Assembly: GCF_000731095.1 (NCBI RefSeq) | Contig: NZ_JMTZ01000032.1 | Location: 48,815 to 112,814, forward strand | Length of the DNA stretch: 64,000 bases | Reading direction: 5' to 3' | Source: Lysobacter antibioticus | GTDB taxonomy: Bacteria > Pseudomonadota > Gammaproteobacteria > Xanthomonadales > Xanthomonadaceae | Shown here: positions 38,221-47,978 of the stretch, in pieces | Layout of the letters: every line of letters begins with the position of its first letter | How positions within the stretch are numbered: the first letter of the stretch is position 1 | Position numbers and translations under genes: made by a program | The notes under the pieces: generated by a model | The model's input: only the letters and a program-made list of their open reading frames with translations | What the model was told of the DNA's origin: nothing | Database searches by the model: none

Positions 38221-41200
38221 ATGGCGAATCGCGACACCACGATCACGCTGCTGATCAAGGCCAACGCCGCACAACTCGAACAGGCACTGGAGCAAGCGGG
38301 CGTGCGCGCCCGCTCATTTGGCAACGACGCCGAGAACACGGGGCGGCGCGCGGGTAAGAGCTTCGACCAAACCCGTCACAACCTAGCGGCCATCGGTCGC
38401 CAGCTCGATCAAGCCAGAACGCAGCTTCTGGCGTTTGTCGGTCTGCAGAGCGCGGGAGACGCTATCGGCGGCTTGGTCCGCGCGGCCGATGGATACGCCA
38501 ATCTCTCGGCCAAGATCAAGCTCGCGACGACCTCGCAGGCCGCGTTCAATCTGGCCGAAGACGCGGTCTTCGCGATCTCCCAGCGCACCTCGACCGCGCT
38601 GGACTCCACCGCCACGCTGTTCGGTCGGCTCAGCAGTTCGCTGAAGGACCAAGGTGGCTCGCAGCGTGAAGTCCTCGGGCTGACCGAGACAATCAACAAA
38701 GCACTGGCCGTCTCGGGCGCCACTGCGGCCGAAACTTCGTCGGTCATCGTCCAGCTGAGCCAGGCCTTCGCCGCCGGCCGGCTCAGTGGCGACGAATTCA
38801 ACTCGATCAACGATGCTGGCCCGCGCCTGATGAAGGCGCTGGCGGACAGCATGGGCGTGACGGTCGGCGAACTGAAAGCGCTGGCCGAAGCCGGCAAGCT
38901 CACCAGTCAGCAGCTTCGGCTGGCATTCTCCGGCGAACAGGCGAAGAAGATCGCCGCCGAGTTCTCGCAACTGCCGATGACGATCGAGCGCAGTTTGGTC
39001 CAGCTCGACAACGCCTTCACCCGCTTCATTGGCCAACAGGACCGGGCCGGCGGTGTCTCGGTCGCGCTAGCTGGATCGCTCCAAGGCTTGTCGCAAAACT
39101 TCGACACGCTGGCGGCCGTGGTCGGCGTGGTGGTCGTGGCCGGCTTGGGCCGGCTGATCGCGACGCTGGCTACGGCCGGCGCAGCGAAAGTCGCTGCCCT
39201 GCGCAAGACGCAGCAACTGGCGCAGGAAGAACTGGCGCAGGCGAGGGCGGCAGAAGCGGCAGCACAAGCCGAGCTGGCGCGCGCCCGCGCGCTGAGCCAA
39301 GCCGGCGCGGGTGCAACGCGTGTGGCCAGTGCTGAAGCCGGTTTGGCCGCCACCCAAACCCGGACGGCAGCGGCGACGCAGGCGGCGACGGCGGCCGTAG
39401 GCGCCAAAGCATTAGCAATTCGCGGTCTGACTTCGGCGCTGACCTTGATGGGCGGCCCGCTCGGCTTGGCAATCACCGGCGCCACTCTGCTCGCGAGTGC
39501 CTTTGCCACCGCCAGTGCGAACGCCAGCGCGGCCAAGGTTGAGTTCGAAAGCACGATCAAGGCTGCGCAGCGCTTTCGCGATCAGCAAGACCTCGACACC
39601 GGGGTGGACCTGGGCAAGCGCCTGATCGATCAGCGGCAGCAATTGCAGAAGGAACTAGAAAGCCTCCAAGTACTAAAACAACCTGTCGGCCCGTTCTATG
39701 GTGGTATCCACGACAGCCCGGGTCAAAGCGGCATGCAGTGGCTGTGGGGCGGTGACGTCGACGCCGAGATCAAGCGGGTCCAGACGCAGCTCGCCACCAC
39801 CGACAAAGCGCTCGGTCAAGTTAAAGGCTCGCTGGCTGATCTGCGCAAGGCGCAGGCGACCGGCGGGCGAACCCGGGTCCAGGTCACCAAGGACGCGACG
39901 GACTTCACGAAAGCTCTAAACGACCAGAACGAGAGGCTGAAGGTCGAGCGGATCGAGCGCGAGAAGGGGCTGCGCGCCGCGTTGGAGTATCAAGCGGTCA
40001 AAGCCACCGGTGTCAAGGACACGACGCAGCTGACGGAGGCGATGCGTAAGGCGATCGACCTTCAGGTACACGAGCGCGATGCGGCCAAGGCTGCGACCGA
40101 TGCCGGCCGTGCGCAGACGAAGGCGGCGCGTGAGGTAGAGCGACAGCGCAAGGCGGACGAGCGCAAGCTGGCCGCTGACAAGAAGAAACAGGATCGGGCC
40201 GACGCGACCGAGAAGAAGGACGATGATGCTCTGGATCGCACGGTCCAAGAGGTGGACATCGCGCTGATGCGCGACCGCGGTGACGGCGTGGCGGCGCGCA
40301 GGAAAGAGCTGGATCTGGAGTACAAGCAAGCCCTCGCTGATCTTCAGGCGAAGAGCCGCACCGCCGATGCGCTCAAGGTCCAGTTGCGCATCGACACCGA
40401 CATCGCCAAGGCCGAACTCGACGAACTTCAAGGTCAGGTGGATCGTGTATTCGGGGAGCAATCCCGGCAGGAGCAGTCCATCCAGGCCCGTCAGCAAGCC
40501 GGCCTTCTGACCGAGATCGGCGCGCGTCGGGAGTTGATCGACCTGCATGCCCGAACCGCGGCCGAGGTGGAACAGCTCCTCCCGAAGATGGATCAGTTGG
40601 CGGCCAAGGCGGGGGCACCAGAATCGATTGAACGAGTCAAGGACCTGACCACGCAGGTCGCTGCGCTCAAAGTCCAATCGAACGAACTGGTCGTCACCCT
40701 GACCAATGGCTTCGAGTCGGGCCTCAGCACCGCGCTCGAAGGCTTGGCGACCGGTGCGATAACGCTGCGCCAGGCCCTGACCGGCCTAGTGCAAGACATG
40801 GCGAGGTCGTTGGCGCAGTTGGCGGCGCAGCAGCTAGCGGCGTTCGCGACTGCGAAGCTGATGTCGGTCGTCGGGAAGCTGGCGGGCGGCAAGGGCGCTC
40901 CCGATCTGGTGCAGCCCGATCCGGTGCAGGCCGCTGCAGCGGGCGCGGCCTATGCCGTGCCGATCACCGGCGCGTCAGTGGCTCTCGGCGCCGCGGGCGC
41001 CGTGGTGATGAAAGCTGCAGTCGCGATGCAGACCGCCGCGACCACGATGCTGGCGGCCAAAGCGACCAAATCGGTAGCGGGATTTTCAAGCGGCGGCTTC
41101 ACCGGCATCGGGCCGAAATACGCACCGGCCGGTGTCGTCCATCGCGGCGAGTTCGTTCATCGCCGCGAAGTGGTTCGCCAGCCCGGTGCGCGCTCTTTCT

Positions 41201-41490
41201 TGGAACGATTCAACCGACTGGGCATGACCGCGCTCGACGGGTTACGCGGGAACGCCACCGGCGGGTTTGTCAGTCCCGCGCCCGGTGCGCCGGCAGCAGC
41301 ACGGGGTCCAATGACTGAACGACCTGGGCGCTCGACGGACAGCGAACGCAGGGGGGCGCAGATCACCAACGTGCTCTACCTCGATCCGCGTGAGATCGTG
41401 AACGTTATGAGCACACAAGCAGGTCGCCAGGTGATCCTGTCCACCATTCGCGCCAATGCCCCGACTGTTCGCCAGGATTTGAGTGTTTGA
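38221..41490 (+). CDS. Tape measure protein
   Basis: 1089 aa. The N-terminal tape-measure domain (RSFGNDAENTGRRAGKSFDQ, LKDQGGSQREVLGLTETINK and AAGRLSGDEFNSINDAGPRL) is followed by long alanine/glutamate coiled coils (residues 330-400 and 590-760), membrane-like hydrophobic stretches and a C-terminal FSSGGFTGIGPKYAPAGVVH with RGEFVHRREVVRQPGA, common in lambda-like tape measures. Its length predicts a tail of roughly 160 nm by the usual 1.5 angstrom per residue relation. Confidence 0.95.
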   Translation: MANRDTTITLLIKANAAQLEQALEQAGVRARSFGNDAENTGRRAGKSFDQTRHNLAAIGRQLDQARTQLLAFVGLQSAGDAIGGLVRAADGYANLSAKIKLATTSQAAFNLAEDAVFAISQRTSTALDSTATLFGRLSSSLKDQGGSQREVLGLTETINKALAVSGATAAETSSVIVQLSQAFAAGRLSGDEFNSINDAGPRLMKALADSMGVTVGELKALAEAGKLTSQQLRLAFSGEQAKKIAAEFSQLPMTIERSLVQLDNAFTRFIGQQDRAGGVSVALAGSLQGLSQNFDTLAAVVGVVVVAGLGRLIATLATAGAAKVAALRKTQQLAQEELAQARAAEAAAQAELARARALSQAGAGATRVASAEAGLAATQTRTAAATQAATAAVGAKALAIRGLTSALTLMGGPLGLAITGATLLASAFATASANASAAKVEFESTIKAAQRFRDQQDLDTGVDLGKRLIDQRQQLQKELESLQVLKQPVGPFYGGIHDSPGQSGMQWLWGGDVDAEIKRVQTQLATTDKALGQVKGSLADLRKAQATGGRTRVQVTKDATDFTKALNDQNERLKVERIEREKGLRAALEYQAVKATGVKDTTQLTEAMRKAIDLQVHERDAAKAATDAGRAQTKAAREVERQRKADERKLAADKKKQDRADATEKKDDDALDRTVQEVDIALMRDRGDGVAARRKELDLEYKQALADLQAKSRTADALKVQLRIDTDIAKAELDELQGQVDRVFGEQSRQEQSIQARQQAGLLTEIGARRELIDLHARTAAEVEQLLPKMDQLAAKAGAPESIERVKDLTTQVAALKVQSNELVVTLTNGFESGLSTALEGLATGAITLRQALTGLVQDMARSLAQLAAQQLAAFATAKLMSVVGKLAGGKGAPDLVQPDPVQAAAAGAAYAVPITGASVALGAAGAVVMKAAVAMQTAATTMLAAKATKSVAGFSSGGFTGIGPKYAPAGVVHRGEFVHRREVVRQPGARSFLERFNRLGMTALDGLRGNATGGFVSPAPGAPAAARGPMTERPGRSTDSERRGAQITNVLYLDPREIVNVMSTQAGRQVILSTIRANAPTVRQDLSV

Positions 41491-41808
41491 CCCTGCCGCA
41501 GGGCTCCTTTCCTTTTCAGGATGACGAAGAGCCAACGCCTGACGTCGAGGCGTTCCCCGTATCTCCATAAATTAATAGAGATTGGTTCGTGCGCACTTCG
41601 CACCAATTCCGCATTCTATTTCTTGGGACGCGCGGAAAGATACGAATTCATCACGGGAACTTACCTCTCCTTTTCACATTTGAGGGGTGTGAACTTATAA
41701 CGTCATGCAGAATCCTCTCATCGAGCCGTGCACCTCAGTTCCGAGGCGCACTTCTTCCTACGATAGGATCAGCACATCGTCATTCATTCCCCTATGACGC
41801 GGTGTTGG

Positions 41809-41839
41809 CGCGACCGCCCCCGACGGTCGCGTTTTTTTT
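41809..41839 (+). terminator. Intrinsic terminator T1
   Basis: CGCGACCG, seven-base loop, CGGTCGCG, then eight T. The strongest Rho-independent terminator of the region, 320 bases after the tape measure gene. Confidence 0.85.
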
Positions 41840-42024
41840 GATTGCTCACTGAATCTCACCGACCAGACACTGTAGTTGGCGATTCTTAAATAGCACCGCT
41901 GATCGTAAGTAAAGATGCCTTTAGGCAGGGAGCATCTGGATTTCTAGCTCATAAGGTGCAATATAAGGTCGGGCGGACAAAGCAAGTGGTCTCCGTTCTT
42001 GCTTTGGCGAGGCCCGTCCAGCGG

Positions 42025-42060
42025 GAGTGGCTGTGGTCTGGCGGCCACTCTCGTTTTCTT
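42025..42060 (+). terminator. Terminator-like hairpin T2
   Basis: GAGTGGC, 12-base loop, GCCACTC, then TCGTTTTCTT. Confidence 0.5.
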
Positions 42061-42063
42061 CCT

Positions 42064-42100
42064 AATGCGGCCGGTGTACGTTTCCGGTCGCATTTTCTTT
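42064..42100 (+). terminator. Terminator-like hairpin T3
   Basis: AATGCGGCCGG, nine-base loop, CCGGTCGCATT with one mismatch, then TTCTTT. Its 3' arm and tail (CCGGTCGCATTTTCTTT) are almost the same as in T7. Confidence 0.68.
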
Positions 42101-42232
42101 AATGCCGTCACGGCCGGTGGGTTTGTTCGGTTTTTAGCTGGCCACTCTGTGTCATGCGACACGTATTTTCATCTTCTCACGCCACTGTTAGCTTTGAGGG
42201 CATGGCGTGAGGCTCCCAAGAGGTCACCCCCA

Positions 42233-42266
42233 CGCGACTGGAGCGTACGCCGGCCGCGTTTTTATT
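42233..42266 (+). terminator. Terminator-like hairpin T5
   Basis: CGCGACTGG pairs with CCGGCCGCG (one mismatch, one wobble) around AGCGTACG, followed by TTTTTATTT. Confidence 0.5.
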
Positions 42267-42461
42267 TGTGCGCTTCGCTTCGTTGAATACATTCAGCAAG
42301 CGCTGTTGCGCCGACTTGAAAGCACATTGGTCGCAACGATAAAACTGATCGCGAAGACGGACACTCTCGCCAGAGGCCCTCGGCGTGTCCGTCTGCGGGT
42401 GGCTAGCCCACCCTTGGCAAGCCCACCTGCCCATTACCTCGGAGCCGTGTATAGCCTTGTC

Positions 42462-42488
42462 GCCGCGCTAGATCGCGGCTTCTTTTTT
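42462..42488 (+). terminator. Intrinsic terminator T6
   Basis: GCCGCG CTAGAT CGCGGC followed by TTCTTTTTT. Confidence 0.75.
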
Positions 42489-42531
42489 GCGCGGCTTACA
42501 GCGCGCTCTCGGCGTGCAGCCAACTTTCCTG

Positions 42532-42567
42532 ATGCGATCGGCTCTCTGGCCGGTCGCATTTTTCTTT
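42532..42567 (+). terminator. Terminator-like hairpin T7 in the leader of the next gene
   Basis: ATGCGATCGGC, six-base loop, GCCGGTCGCAT with one mismatch, then TTTTCTTT. It ends only about 11 bases before ATG 42578, so it could act as an attenuator or block the ribosome site rather than as a simple gene-end terminator. Confidence 0.68.
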
Positions 42568-42577
42568 GCGTGAGCAG

Positions 42578-44152
42578 ATGACACTTCGAACCGGAATCGC
42601 GACCGATTACTTCGACTTCCTCAACCAGCTCGAATCGGCTTTATGCGGTGAAGGTCATGCATGGGGTCTTCTCTACGCTGGTGCGGGTAATGGCGTTCTG
42701 ACGGGAGCGGATGGTTCGAGCGGTGGCTACCGTGGCGGGATTGCGGCGATCGCGGAAGCCTTCACGATGACTGCGCTCGATGCAGATCGGTTTCAGGTGA
42801 CCGGATCGGTAGCGGGCGATTCTGGGATCGCAACGGTAGGTCAATCGTTCGAGAACGAACGCCTTCGGTTCCGGATCAACGCAGGCTCCATCGCGTTCGT
42901 TGCAGGTGACCGCTTCACCTTGAACACGTCACAGCCCTGGACGCTGCTGCGCCGCATCGGCGTGCGCAATCCCGCCTTCCGCACCGGCAGCTTCAGCAAC
43001 CTGGGCAACCTCTTCGACGGTACGGTCGACACCTTCGGCTCGTGCCCGGTCGCCAATCTTCCGGCAACCGCCGGTATCGAAATGATCGGCCCAGCGAGCG
43101 TACGGGCGATCACCGTGGGTGTCGCCGACGCGGTCAATCGCGGTGTCTCGACGTTCGAGCTGCAAAGCTCGGTCGACGGTGCGACCTGGACGAAAGTGCA
43201 GGGTTGGACCAGCGTGCGCTGGGTCTCGAACCGGGCGCGCCAGACCTTCGTGGTGACGGGCAATTCGACCGCGGCCCGGCATTGGCGCGTCCTGTTCACT
43301 GCCGCGAATGGCGGCACGGTCCTGGATTGCAGCGAACTGTCGTTCCAGGCCGATCTCAATGCCGACTTCGAGCTCGAGGATCGCGCGCAGTGGATCGTCC
43401 GCGCTCCCGGTCTGGACGGCCGCAAGGCAATCTTCATCGGCGCCGAACTCTACGAAGACCCTGCGCGTGCCGCCTACAACCTCAACTGGTACGGCTTCCG
43501 CTTCCACAATCCGCTGCTGGGGGTGCGCTCGCAGGTCAACAACAGCGGACTGCGCAACCTGCCGCTGCGCAACGGCCCGTTCGGCTATTGGCTGGCGATC
43601 AACGGTCAGCGGGTGGTCATCGTGGCCAAGATCGGTACGGTCTATATGTCCGCCTACCTCGGATTCGGACTGCCGTACGAGCCGCCATCCGTGCACGAGT
43701 TCCCGATGTTGGTGGGCGCCTGCGGCAGCAACGAAGCCGGGACGCCGGACGCCACCGACGCGAACTTCCGTGTCTTCTTCGACCCGGGCCGGTACGGCCT
43801 GATGGCGTACTACCCCGACAACGTCTGGCGGGCCCACGCCAATCGACACCAGGTCAGCAACGACAACGGCGATAACGAAACGCAGGGGAAGGTCTATCCC
43901 AGCGCGATGTCGGCAGACGGCGCTCGGGCCTGGCTGCGGGAGAACCTCGATGGGTCCGCGCCACTGCTGCCTCTGATCCTGCAACACCTCAACGTTCGTC
44001 ACCACTGGGGCGAGTTCGATGGCTGTGCCTGGACCACCGGGTTCAACACACCTTCGGAGTCCTTGATCGATCGCGACCGCGCGAAATGGATGGTGCTCCA
44101 GAACACCTTTCGGACTTCTCCCGACAATTACTTCGCCGTGCGGATGGACTGA
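42578..44152 (+). CDS. Tail-associated virion protein with discoidin-like domain
   Basis: 524 aa from ATG 42578 (GAGCAG before it). Residues 165-280 look like a galactose-binding/F5-8 type C beta-sandwich (SVRAITVGVADAVNRGVSTF, ELQSSVDGATWTKVQGW, RHWRVLFTAANGGTVLDCSE). N-terminal TATDYFDFLNQLESALCGE-like start helix is seen in phage structural proteins. It opens the tail-tip block after the hairpin array and is coupled to the next gene (TGATG). A sugar-binding role on the virion is plausible. Confidence 0.65.
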   Translation: MTLRTGIATDYFDFLNQLESALCGEGHAWGLLYAGAGNGVLTGADGSSGGYRGGIAAIAEAFTMTALDADRFQVTGSVAGDSGIATVGQSFENERLRFRINAGSIAFVAGDRFTLNTSQPWTLLRRIGVRNPAFRTGSFSNLGNLFDGTVDTFGSCPVANLPATAGIEMIGPASVRAITVGVADAVNRGVSTFELQSSVDGATWTKVQGWTSVRWVSNRARQTFVVTGNSTAARHWRVLFTAANGGTVLDCSELSFQADLNADFELEDRAQWIVRAPGLDGRKAIFIGAELYEDPARAAYNLNWYGFRFHNPLLGVRSQVNNSGLRNLPLRNGPFGYWLAINGQRVVIVAKIGTVYMSAYLGFGLPYEPPSVHEFPMLVGACGSNEAGTPDATDANFRVFFDPGRYGLMAYYPDNVWRAHANRHQVSNDNGDNETQGKVYPSAMSADGARAWLRENLDGSAPLLPLILQHLNVRHHWGEFDGCAWTTGFNTPSESLIDRDRAKWMVLQNTFRTSPDNYFAVRMD

Positions 44153-45087
44153 TGGCTTACCTCACCAGCTCCGCGAACGATCCGAACGAGTTGCTCGACA
44201 AGCTGCGGTTATTCGCTCCGACGGCAGGCTGGGCGGTCGACGGATTTCGGGATCGCACGGCCGCCTCCGGCAAGGCCCTGAGCCTGCACGCCGGCAGCTT
44301 GCATGCGACGTTTATGTCGCAAACCATCGGTGGCGATAGCAACAATCCGTCGCCGTTCTTCCTCGGCTTTGGGCATTCCGGCTACGTCGTCAACGCCAGT
44401 CCGGATGTTCAGAACGACGCCAGCCTGCCGGTCTGGACCAACTTCGTGCAGGGCCCCTACAGCGCGGTGTACTTTTTCGGCGGCAATGGCACCTCGCCCT
44501 ATCTGCATGTGGCCGTGGAAACGCAGGCCGGCACCTTTAAGCATTTCGGCACCGGACGTCTGGTCACGCAGGGCATCGTGAACACCGGCCAGTATGTCTA
44601 CGGCAGCCAGTGGTACTACCACAACGCGTATATCGACAGCCCCAACGCCGGCCAGCACAGCGTCGCCTTCGACGACACCTTCGCCAACTACGTTTCGCCG
44701 AGCACCCGGGTCCGAGCCGATTACGACGGCATCGCCCCACGCTGGCATGCGGTTCCGACCGACAACAACGACTCGCGGCGCCTAGTGTGCGGGTGGCGAT
44801 CTGCAACCTCCCCTCTGGGGCTGCCGCAGCGGACCGGGCACAGCATGCTGACCGGGCGCGCGCCGGGCTACCCGCTTTGGTGCGCGGTCCCGAGAGGCGC
44901 CGGCCTGTTCTCCGGTATCGGTCATCCGCCGGATCTGCGCTTCATCCGCCTCGACAGCTACGCGTCTGGTGAGGAGGTATCGCTGGGCACCGACCGCTGG
45001 AAGGTATTTCCAGTGCACCGCAAGAACGGACCCGTCGGGACCCCCACCAGTGGCATCTACGGCTACGCCTACCGCATCAACGAGTAA
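44152..45087 (+). CDS. Phage virion protein, unknown
   Basis: 311 aa. Beta-rich with many G, S, Y and N residues: FFLGFGHSGYVVNASPDVQN, SAVYFFGGNGTSPYLHVAVE and GYAYRINE at the end. It looks like an exposed structural protein related in style to its neighbour. Coupled to the 42578 gene by overlap, so probably its partner at the tail tip. No named family. Confidence 0.6.
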   Translation: MAYLTSSANDPNELLDKLRLFAPTAGWAVDGFRDRTAASGKALSLHAGSLHATFMSQTIGGDSNNPSPFFLGFGHSGYVVNASPDVQNDASLPVWTNFVQGPYSAVYFFGGNGTSPYLHVAVETQAGTFKHFGTGRLVTQGIVNTGQYVYGSQWYYHNAYIDSPNAGQHSVAFDDTFANYVSPSTRVRADYDGIAPRWHAVPTDNNDSRRLVCGWRSATSPLGLPQRTGHSMLTGRAPGYPLWCAVPRGAGLFSGIGHPPDLRFIRLDSYASGEEVSLGTDRWKVFPVHRKNGPVGTPTSGIYGYAYRINE

Positions 45088-45093
45088 CCCCTC

Positions 45094-46803
45094 ATGCTTT
45101 GGCACGGCCTGTGGCCCCTGACATTCAGTGGCCGGCCGGACTATGCCGAACAGCCGAAGGTCTGGGACGGGTCCCCGTCGATGGCGCTCGCCACCATGGC
45201 GGATGTCGGTGGTGTCGACTACGGCGTGCCGCCCGCCGTCGCTGATCGGCGAGCCGGCGGATGGCAGCCGATGTTTGGCGATGACTTCTACGACCGTATC
45301 CACGTTGTTCCGCAAACGCTCAACCTGGGCAACGTCAGCAGCGTCCAGCAACGAGCCATTCGGGTCTGGAATGCGTTCCGCGCCCGCGCCTTGATGCTGG
45401 TCGACGCGTCGCTGACCGGCGGCGAGGACATTGTGCTGACGGCGCCCGGCGCAACGCCGCTGTCGTTTGCGCCGCTGTCGGAACTGGTGTGGCAGGTCGC
45501 GGTCGGCACCGACGGCCCGCCGGTCATCGCGGCCACCTTGGCGTTCCAGTTCGCTGGCTTCGAGCGGATACCGGTGGTCATCACCGGCCAACGCATCGTG
45601 CCCTGGGCATTCACCCCGGACTGGTCGCGCGGCGTGCTGGAACGTCTGGCGTGGAAGACCGACATCCTGACCAGCCCGACGCAGGTCGAGCAGCGCCGGG
45701 GGCTGCGCTCCACGCCGCGGCGCTCGTTCGAGGCCACGATGATCGTGGACGGCCGCGAGCGGGTCCTGCTGGACTTGGCTGTGTTCGGCTGGGGCGGCCG
45801 GACCTGGGCCCTGCCGATCTGGCCCGATGTCCAGTGGTTGTCGGGCGACCACGCGCTTGGCGCCCGGGTAATCGAGTGCGAGCCGAGTCATCGGGATTTT
45901 CTCGTCGGCGGTCTGGTGCAGTTGCGGGGACGAACCGCCTTCGAGGTTGAAGTCGCCGAGGTCGAGAGCATTGACCCCGCGTCGATCACGCTGCGTCATC
46001 CGACGACCCGGGCCTGGCCGCGCGGCACTCGGCTCTATCCGGTGCGTACGGCCCGACTGGCCGAGCCGCCGAAGGTGACCCGCCTCAGCGATCAGACCGC
46101 GTCGGTCAGCGCCCGCTTCGACATCGTCGAAGCATGCGAGTGGCCGGCCATCAAGGATGAGCCGACCTACCGCGGCCATCCGGTCCTGGTCGACCGGCCG
46201 GACGAGTCCGAAACGCTATCGGCGGGATGGCAACGCGTCTTGCTGACCCTGGACAACGAGTTCGGGCGCCCCTTCGCCCTGGACCCAGCGGACTGGGCCG
46301 CGGTCGTGCAGAGCCATCGCTGGCGCATGCACGGCCGGGCCGAGCGCACCCACGTCCGATCCTGGCTCTACACCTTGCGTGGCCGCCAACACGCGGTCTG
46401 GCGGCCGACACACGCCGACGACCTGACCCTCGTTGCAAACGTCGCCGGCACCGCCACGGCGCTCGACGTCGCCAACGTCGGGCTGAGCCGGTTCGCCGGG
46501 CTGCGTCCGGGGCGTCGCGATCTGCGGATCGAACTGAAAGGCGGCCAAGCCTTCCATCGCCGGATCACGGCCGCGTCGGCGCTCGACGACGACATCGAGC
46601 GGTTGACGATCGACGAGGCGCTCGGGATGGACGTTCGTCCGCACGGCGTTCGCCGCATCAGCTTTCTGGTCCTCTCCCGCGGCGACAGCGACGACGCCGA
46701 AATCGAGCACCACACCGACAGCGACGGCGCCGCCGACGCTTCTCTTTTTCTTCGCGCTGTGCGCGACCCCGATAGCGACGACAGCGGCTCCGCACCGGCA
46801 TGA
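45094..46803 (+). CDS. Distal tail / baseplate protein
   Basis: 569 aa. LWHGLWPLTFSGRPDYAEQP opening, TPDWSRGVLERLAWKTDILT followed by QRRGLRSTPRRSFEATMIVD in the centre, and repeated WLYTLRGRQHAVWRPTHADD later are features of tail proteins found before DUF2163/BR0599-type genes in siphophages (GTA-like tail-tip module). Beta-rich. Overlaps the next gene (ATGA). Confidence 0.68.
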   Translation: MLWHGLWPLTFSGRPDYAEQPKVWDGSPSMALATMADVGGVDYGVPPAVADRRAGGWQPMFGDDFYDRIHVVPQTLNLGNVSSVQQRAIRVWNAFRARALMLVDASLTGGEDIVLTAPGATPLSFAPLSELVWQVAVGTDGPPVIAATLAFQFAGFERIPVVITGQRIVPWAFTPDWSRGVLERLAWKTDILTSPTQVEQRRGLRSTPRRSFEATMIVDGRERVLLDLAVFGWGGRTWALPIWPDVQWLSGDHALGARVIECEPSHRDFLVGGLVQLRGRTAFEVEVAEVESIDPASITLRHPTTRAWPRGTRLYPVRTARLAEPPKVTRLSDQTASVSARFDIVEACEWPAIKDEPTYRGHPVLVDRPDESETLSAGWQRVLLTLDNEFGRPFALDPADWAAVVQSHRWRMHGRAERTHVRSWLYTLRGRQHAVWRPTHADDLTLVANVAGTATALDVANVGLSRFAGLRPGRRDLRIELKGGQAFHRRITAASALDDDIERLTIDEALGMDVRPHGVRRISFLVLSRGDSDDAEIEHHTDSDGAADASLFLRAVRDPDSDDSGSAPA

Positions 46804-47615
46804 CCTTTGAGCAATTGGAACGGTCGACTGCCGCGGGCAACCCGCGGCGGCTGTACGAGTTCGTGCGTGGAGCCCGGCGCTGGCGCTACACCGGTGGCGA
46901 CCGCGACTTCCTGCTCGATAGCCAGAGCTACCGGGCGGTGGCCGTTCGCGACGACGGCATCCGCCAATCCGGGCACACCGCCAGCGACGTGCTCACGATC
47001 ACGGCACCCGGCGATTTCGAGGTGGCCCGCCTGTACCGCGGTTTGCCGCCGTCAACCGAAGTCGCCGTCATCGTCCGGGACGTCCACGAAGGCGACAGCG
47101 ATGCACGCGTCGTCTGGATGGGCCGGGTGGCGGGTATCAATCGCCCTTCGCTGGAAAGCACCGAAGTCCGGTGCCAATCGCTCGATGCCGCGCTCGGGCA
47201 GCCGGGGTTACGCCTGGCTTGGACACGCGGCTGCCCGTACACGCTGTATGACCGCAATTGTCGCGTGAATCCAGAGATGCATCGGGTCGCTGCCGTGTTG
47301 ACCAGCGTCGCCGGCAACTTGGTCACCGCCGGTGAGTTTGGCCAATACCCGGACGGCTGGTTCGCGGGCGGCTTCCTGGCTTGGGACCTCGGCGAGGCGG
47401 GTCTGGAGCGGCGCGGTATCCGATCGCAGCAAGGCGAGCGACTGACCTTGCTCGGGGCCGGTGACGGTCTACGCAGCGGCCAGGCGGTTTGGGCCTATCC
47501 CGGCTGCGGCCGGTCGATCGCGATTTGCGACACCAAGTTCAACAACGCCCCGAACTACGGCGGCGCGCCCGGATTGCCCGGCAAGTCGCCGTTCGACGGC
47601 ACGCCAATCTTCTGA
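46800..47615 (+). CDS. DUF2163/BR0599-type tail-tip protein
   Basis: 271 aa. The C-terminal CGRSIAICDTKFNNAPNYGG with GLPGKSPFDGTPIF is the diagnostic end of the BR0599 phage family, and LAWTRGCPYTLYDRNCRVNP precedes it with conserved cysteines. In gene transfer agents and related siphophages this protein forms the tail hub with a NlpC/P60 peptidase. A decayed second copy of its 3' end lies at 47840-47963. Confidence 0.88.
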   Translation: MTFEQLERSTAAGNPRRLYEFVRGARRWRYTGGDRDFLLDSQSYRAVAVRDDGIRQSGHTASDVLTITAPGDFEVARLYRGLPPSTEVAVIVRDVHEGDSDARVVWMGRVAGINRPSLESTEVRCQSLDAALGQPGLRLAWTRGCPYTLYDRNCRVNPEMHRVAAVLTSVAGNLVTAGEFGQYPDGWFAGGFLAWDLGEAGLERRGIRSQQGERLTLLGAGDGLRSGQAVWAYPGCGRSIAICDTKFNNAPNYGGAPGLPGKSPFDGTPIF

Positions 47616-47629
47616 TCTTCGAATCCACG

Positions 47630-47812
47630 TGGGCGGCGGCATGGCCGAAACCCCGCAGGTCAATCCGGCGGGGTTCTGCCATTCTCGTTCCCGCAAGGCA
47701 TGGAAGGCGCCTCTGGGAATGACTGTCGGTGATGTGTGAATTAGCGACAGGATGGCGCTTGGGCACGGTCAGTACCGCACGAAAGCGATCAAGCATAAGA
47801 GCAGCAGGATGC
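47630..47812 (+). pseudogene. Decayed copy of the 47979 gene
   Basis: Similarity to 48029-48210 is visible at DNA level: ATGGCCGAAACC against ACGGCCGAAACC, GTTCCCGCAAGGCAT against GTTCCCGCAAAGCAT, and GGTCAGTACCGCACGAAAG against GGCCAGTACCGCACCCAGG. Small indels and stops break the frame. It is the first half of a tandem duplication. Confidence 0.75.
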
Positions 47813-47839
47813 GAGATGGTCAGTAATCCACAACCGATA

Positions 47840-47963
47840 CGGAGTTGCCACCCCGCGGCCGAGCCATGGCGATCTGCCGCAACAAATTCATCAATACCTC
47901 GAGTTCCGGTGGTCCACCGGTCTGCCTGGGAAATCGCGACTCGACGGCACGCTTCTTTTCTGA
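47840..47963 (+). pseudogene. Decayed copy of the BR0599 gene 3' end
   Basis: Aligns with 47495-47615: GCGATCTGCCGCAACAAATT against GCGATTTGCGACACCAAGTT, and ACTCGACGGCACGC against GTTCGACGGCACGC, reading AICRNKFINTSSSGG against AICDTKFNNAPNYGG. A one-base indel shifts the end. It precedes the intact 47979 gene as the original precedes 47630. Confidence 0.75.
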
Positions 47964-47978
47964 ACTTCGGATTCACGC

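Larger units (their letters stand above)
41491..42577 (+). other. Non-coding region with an array of terminator-like hairpins
   Basis: A 1.09-kb gap inside the late operon without a credible gene. It holds at least five hairpins each followed by a T-rich run (41809, 42025, 42064, 42233, 42462 and 42532 regions), plus weaker ones at 41491 (CCCTG CCG CAGGG) and 41534 (AACGCCT...AGGCGTT). GC is lower than in flanking genes. Three of the hairpins share a near-identical CGGTCGC 3' arm, implying duplication. Confidence 0.7.
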
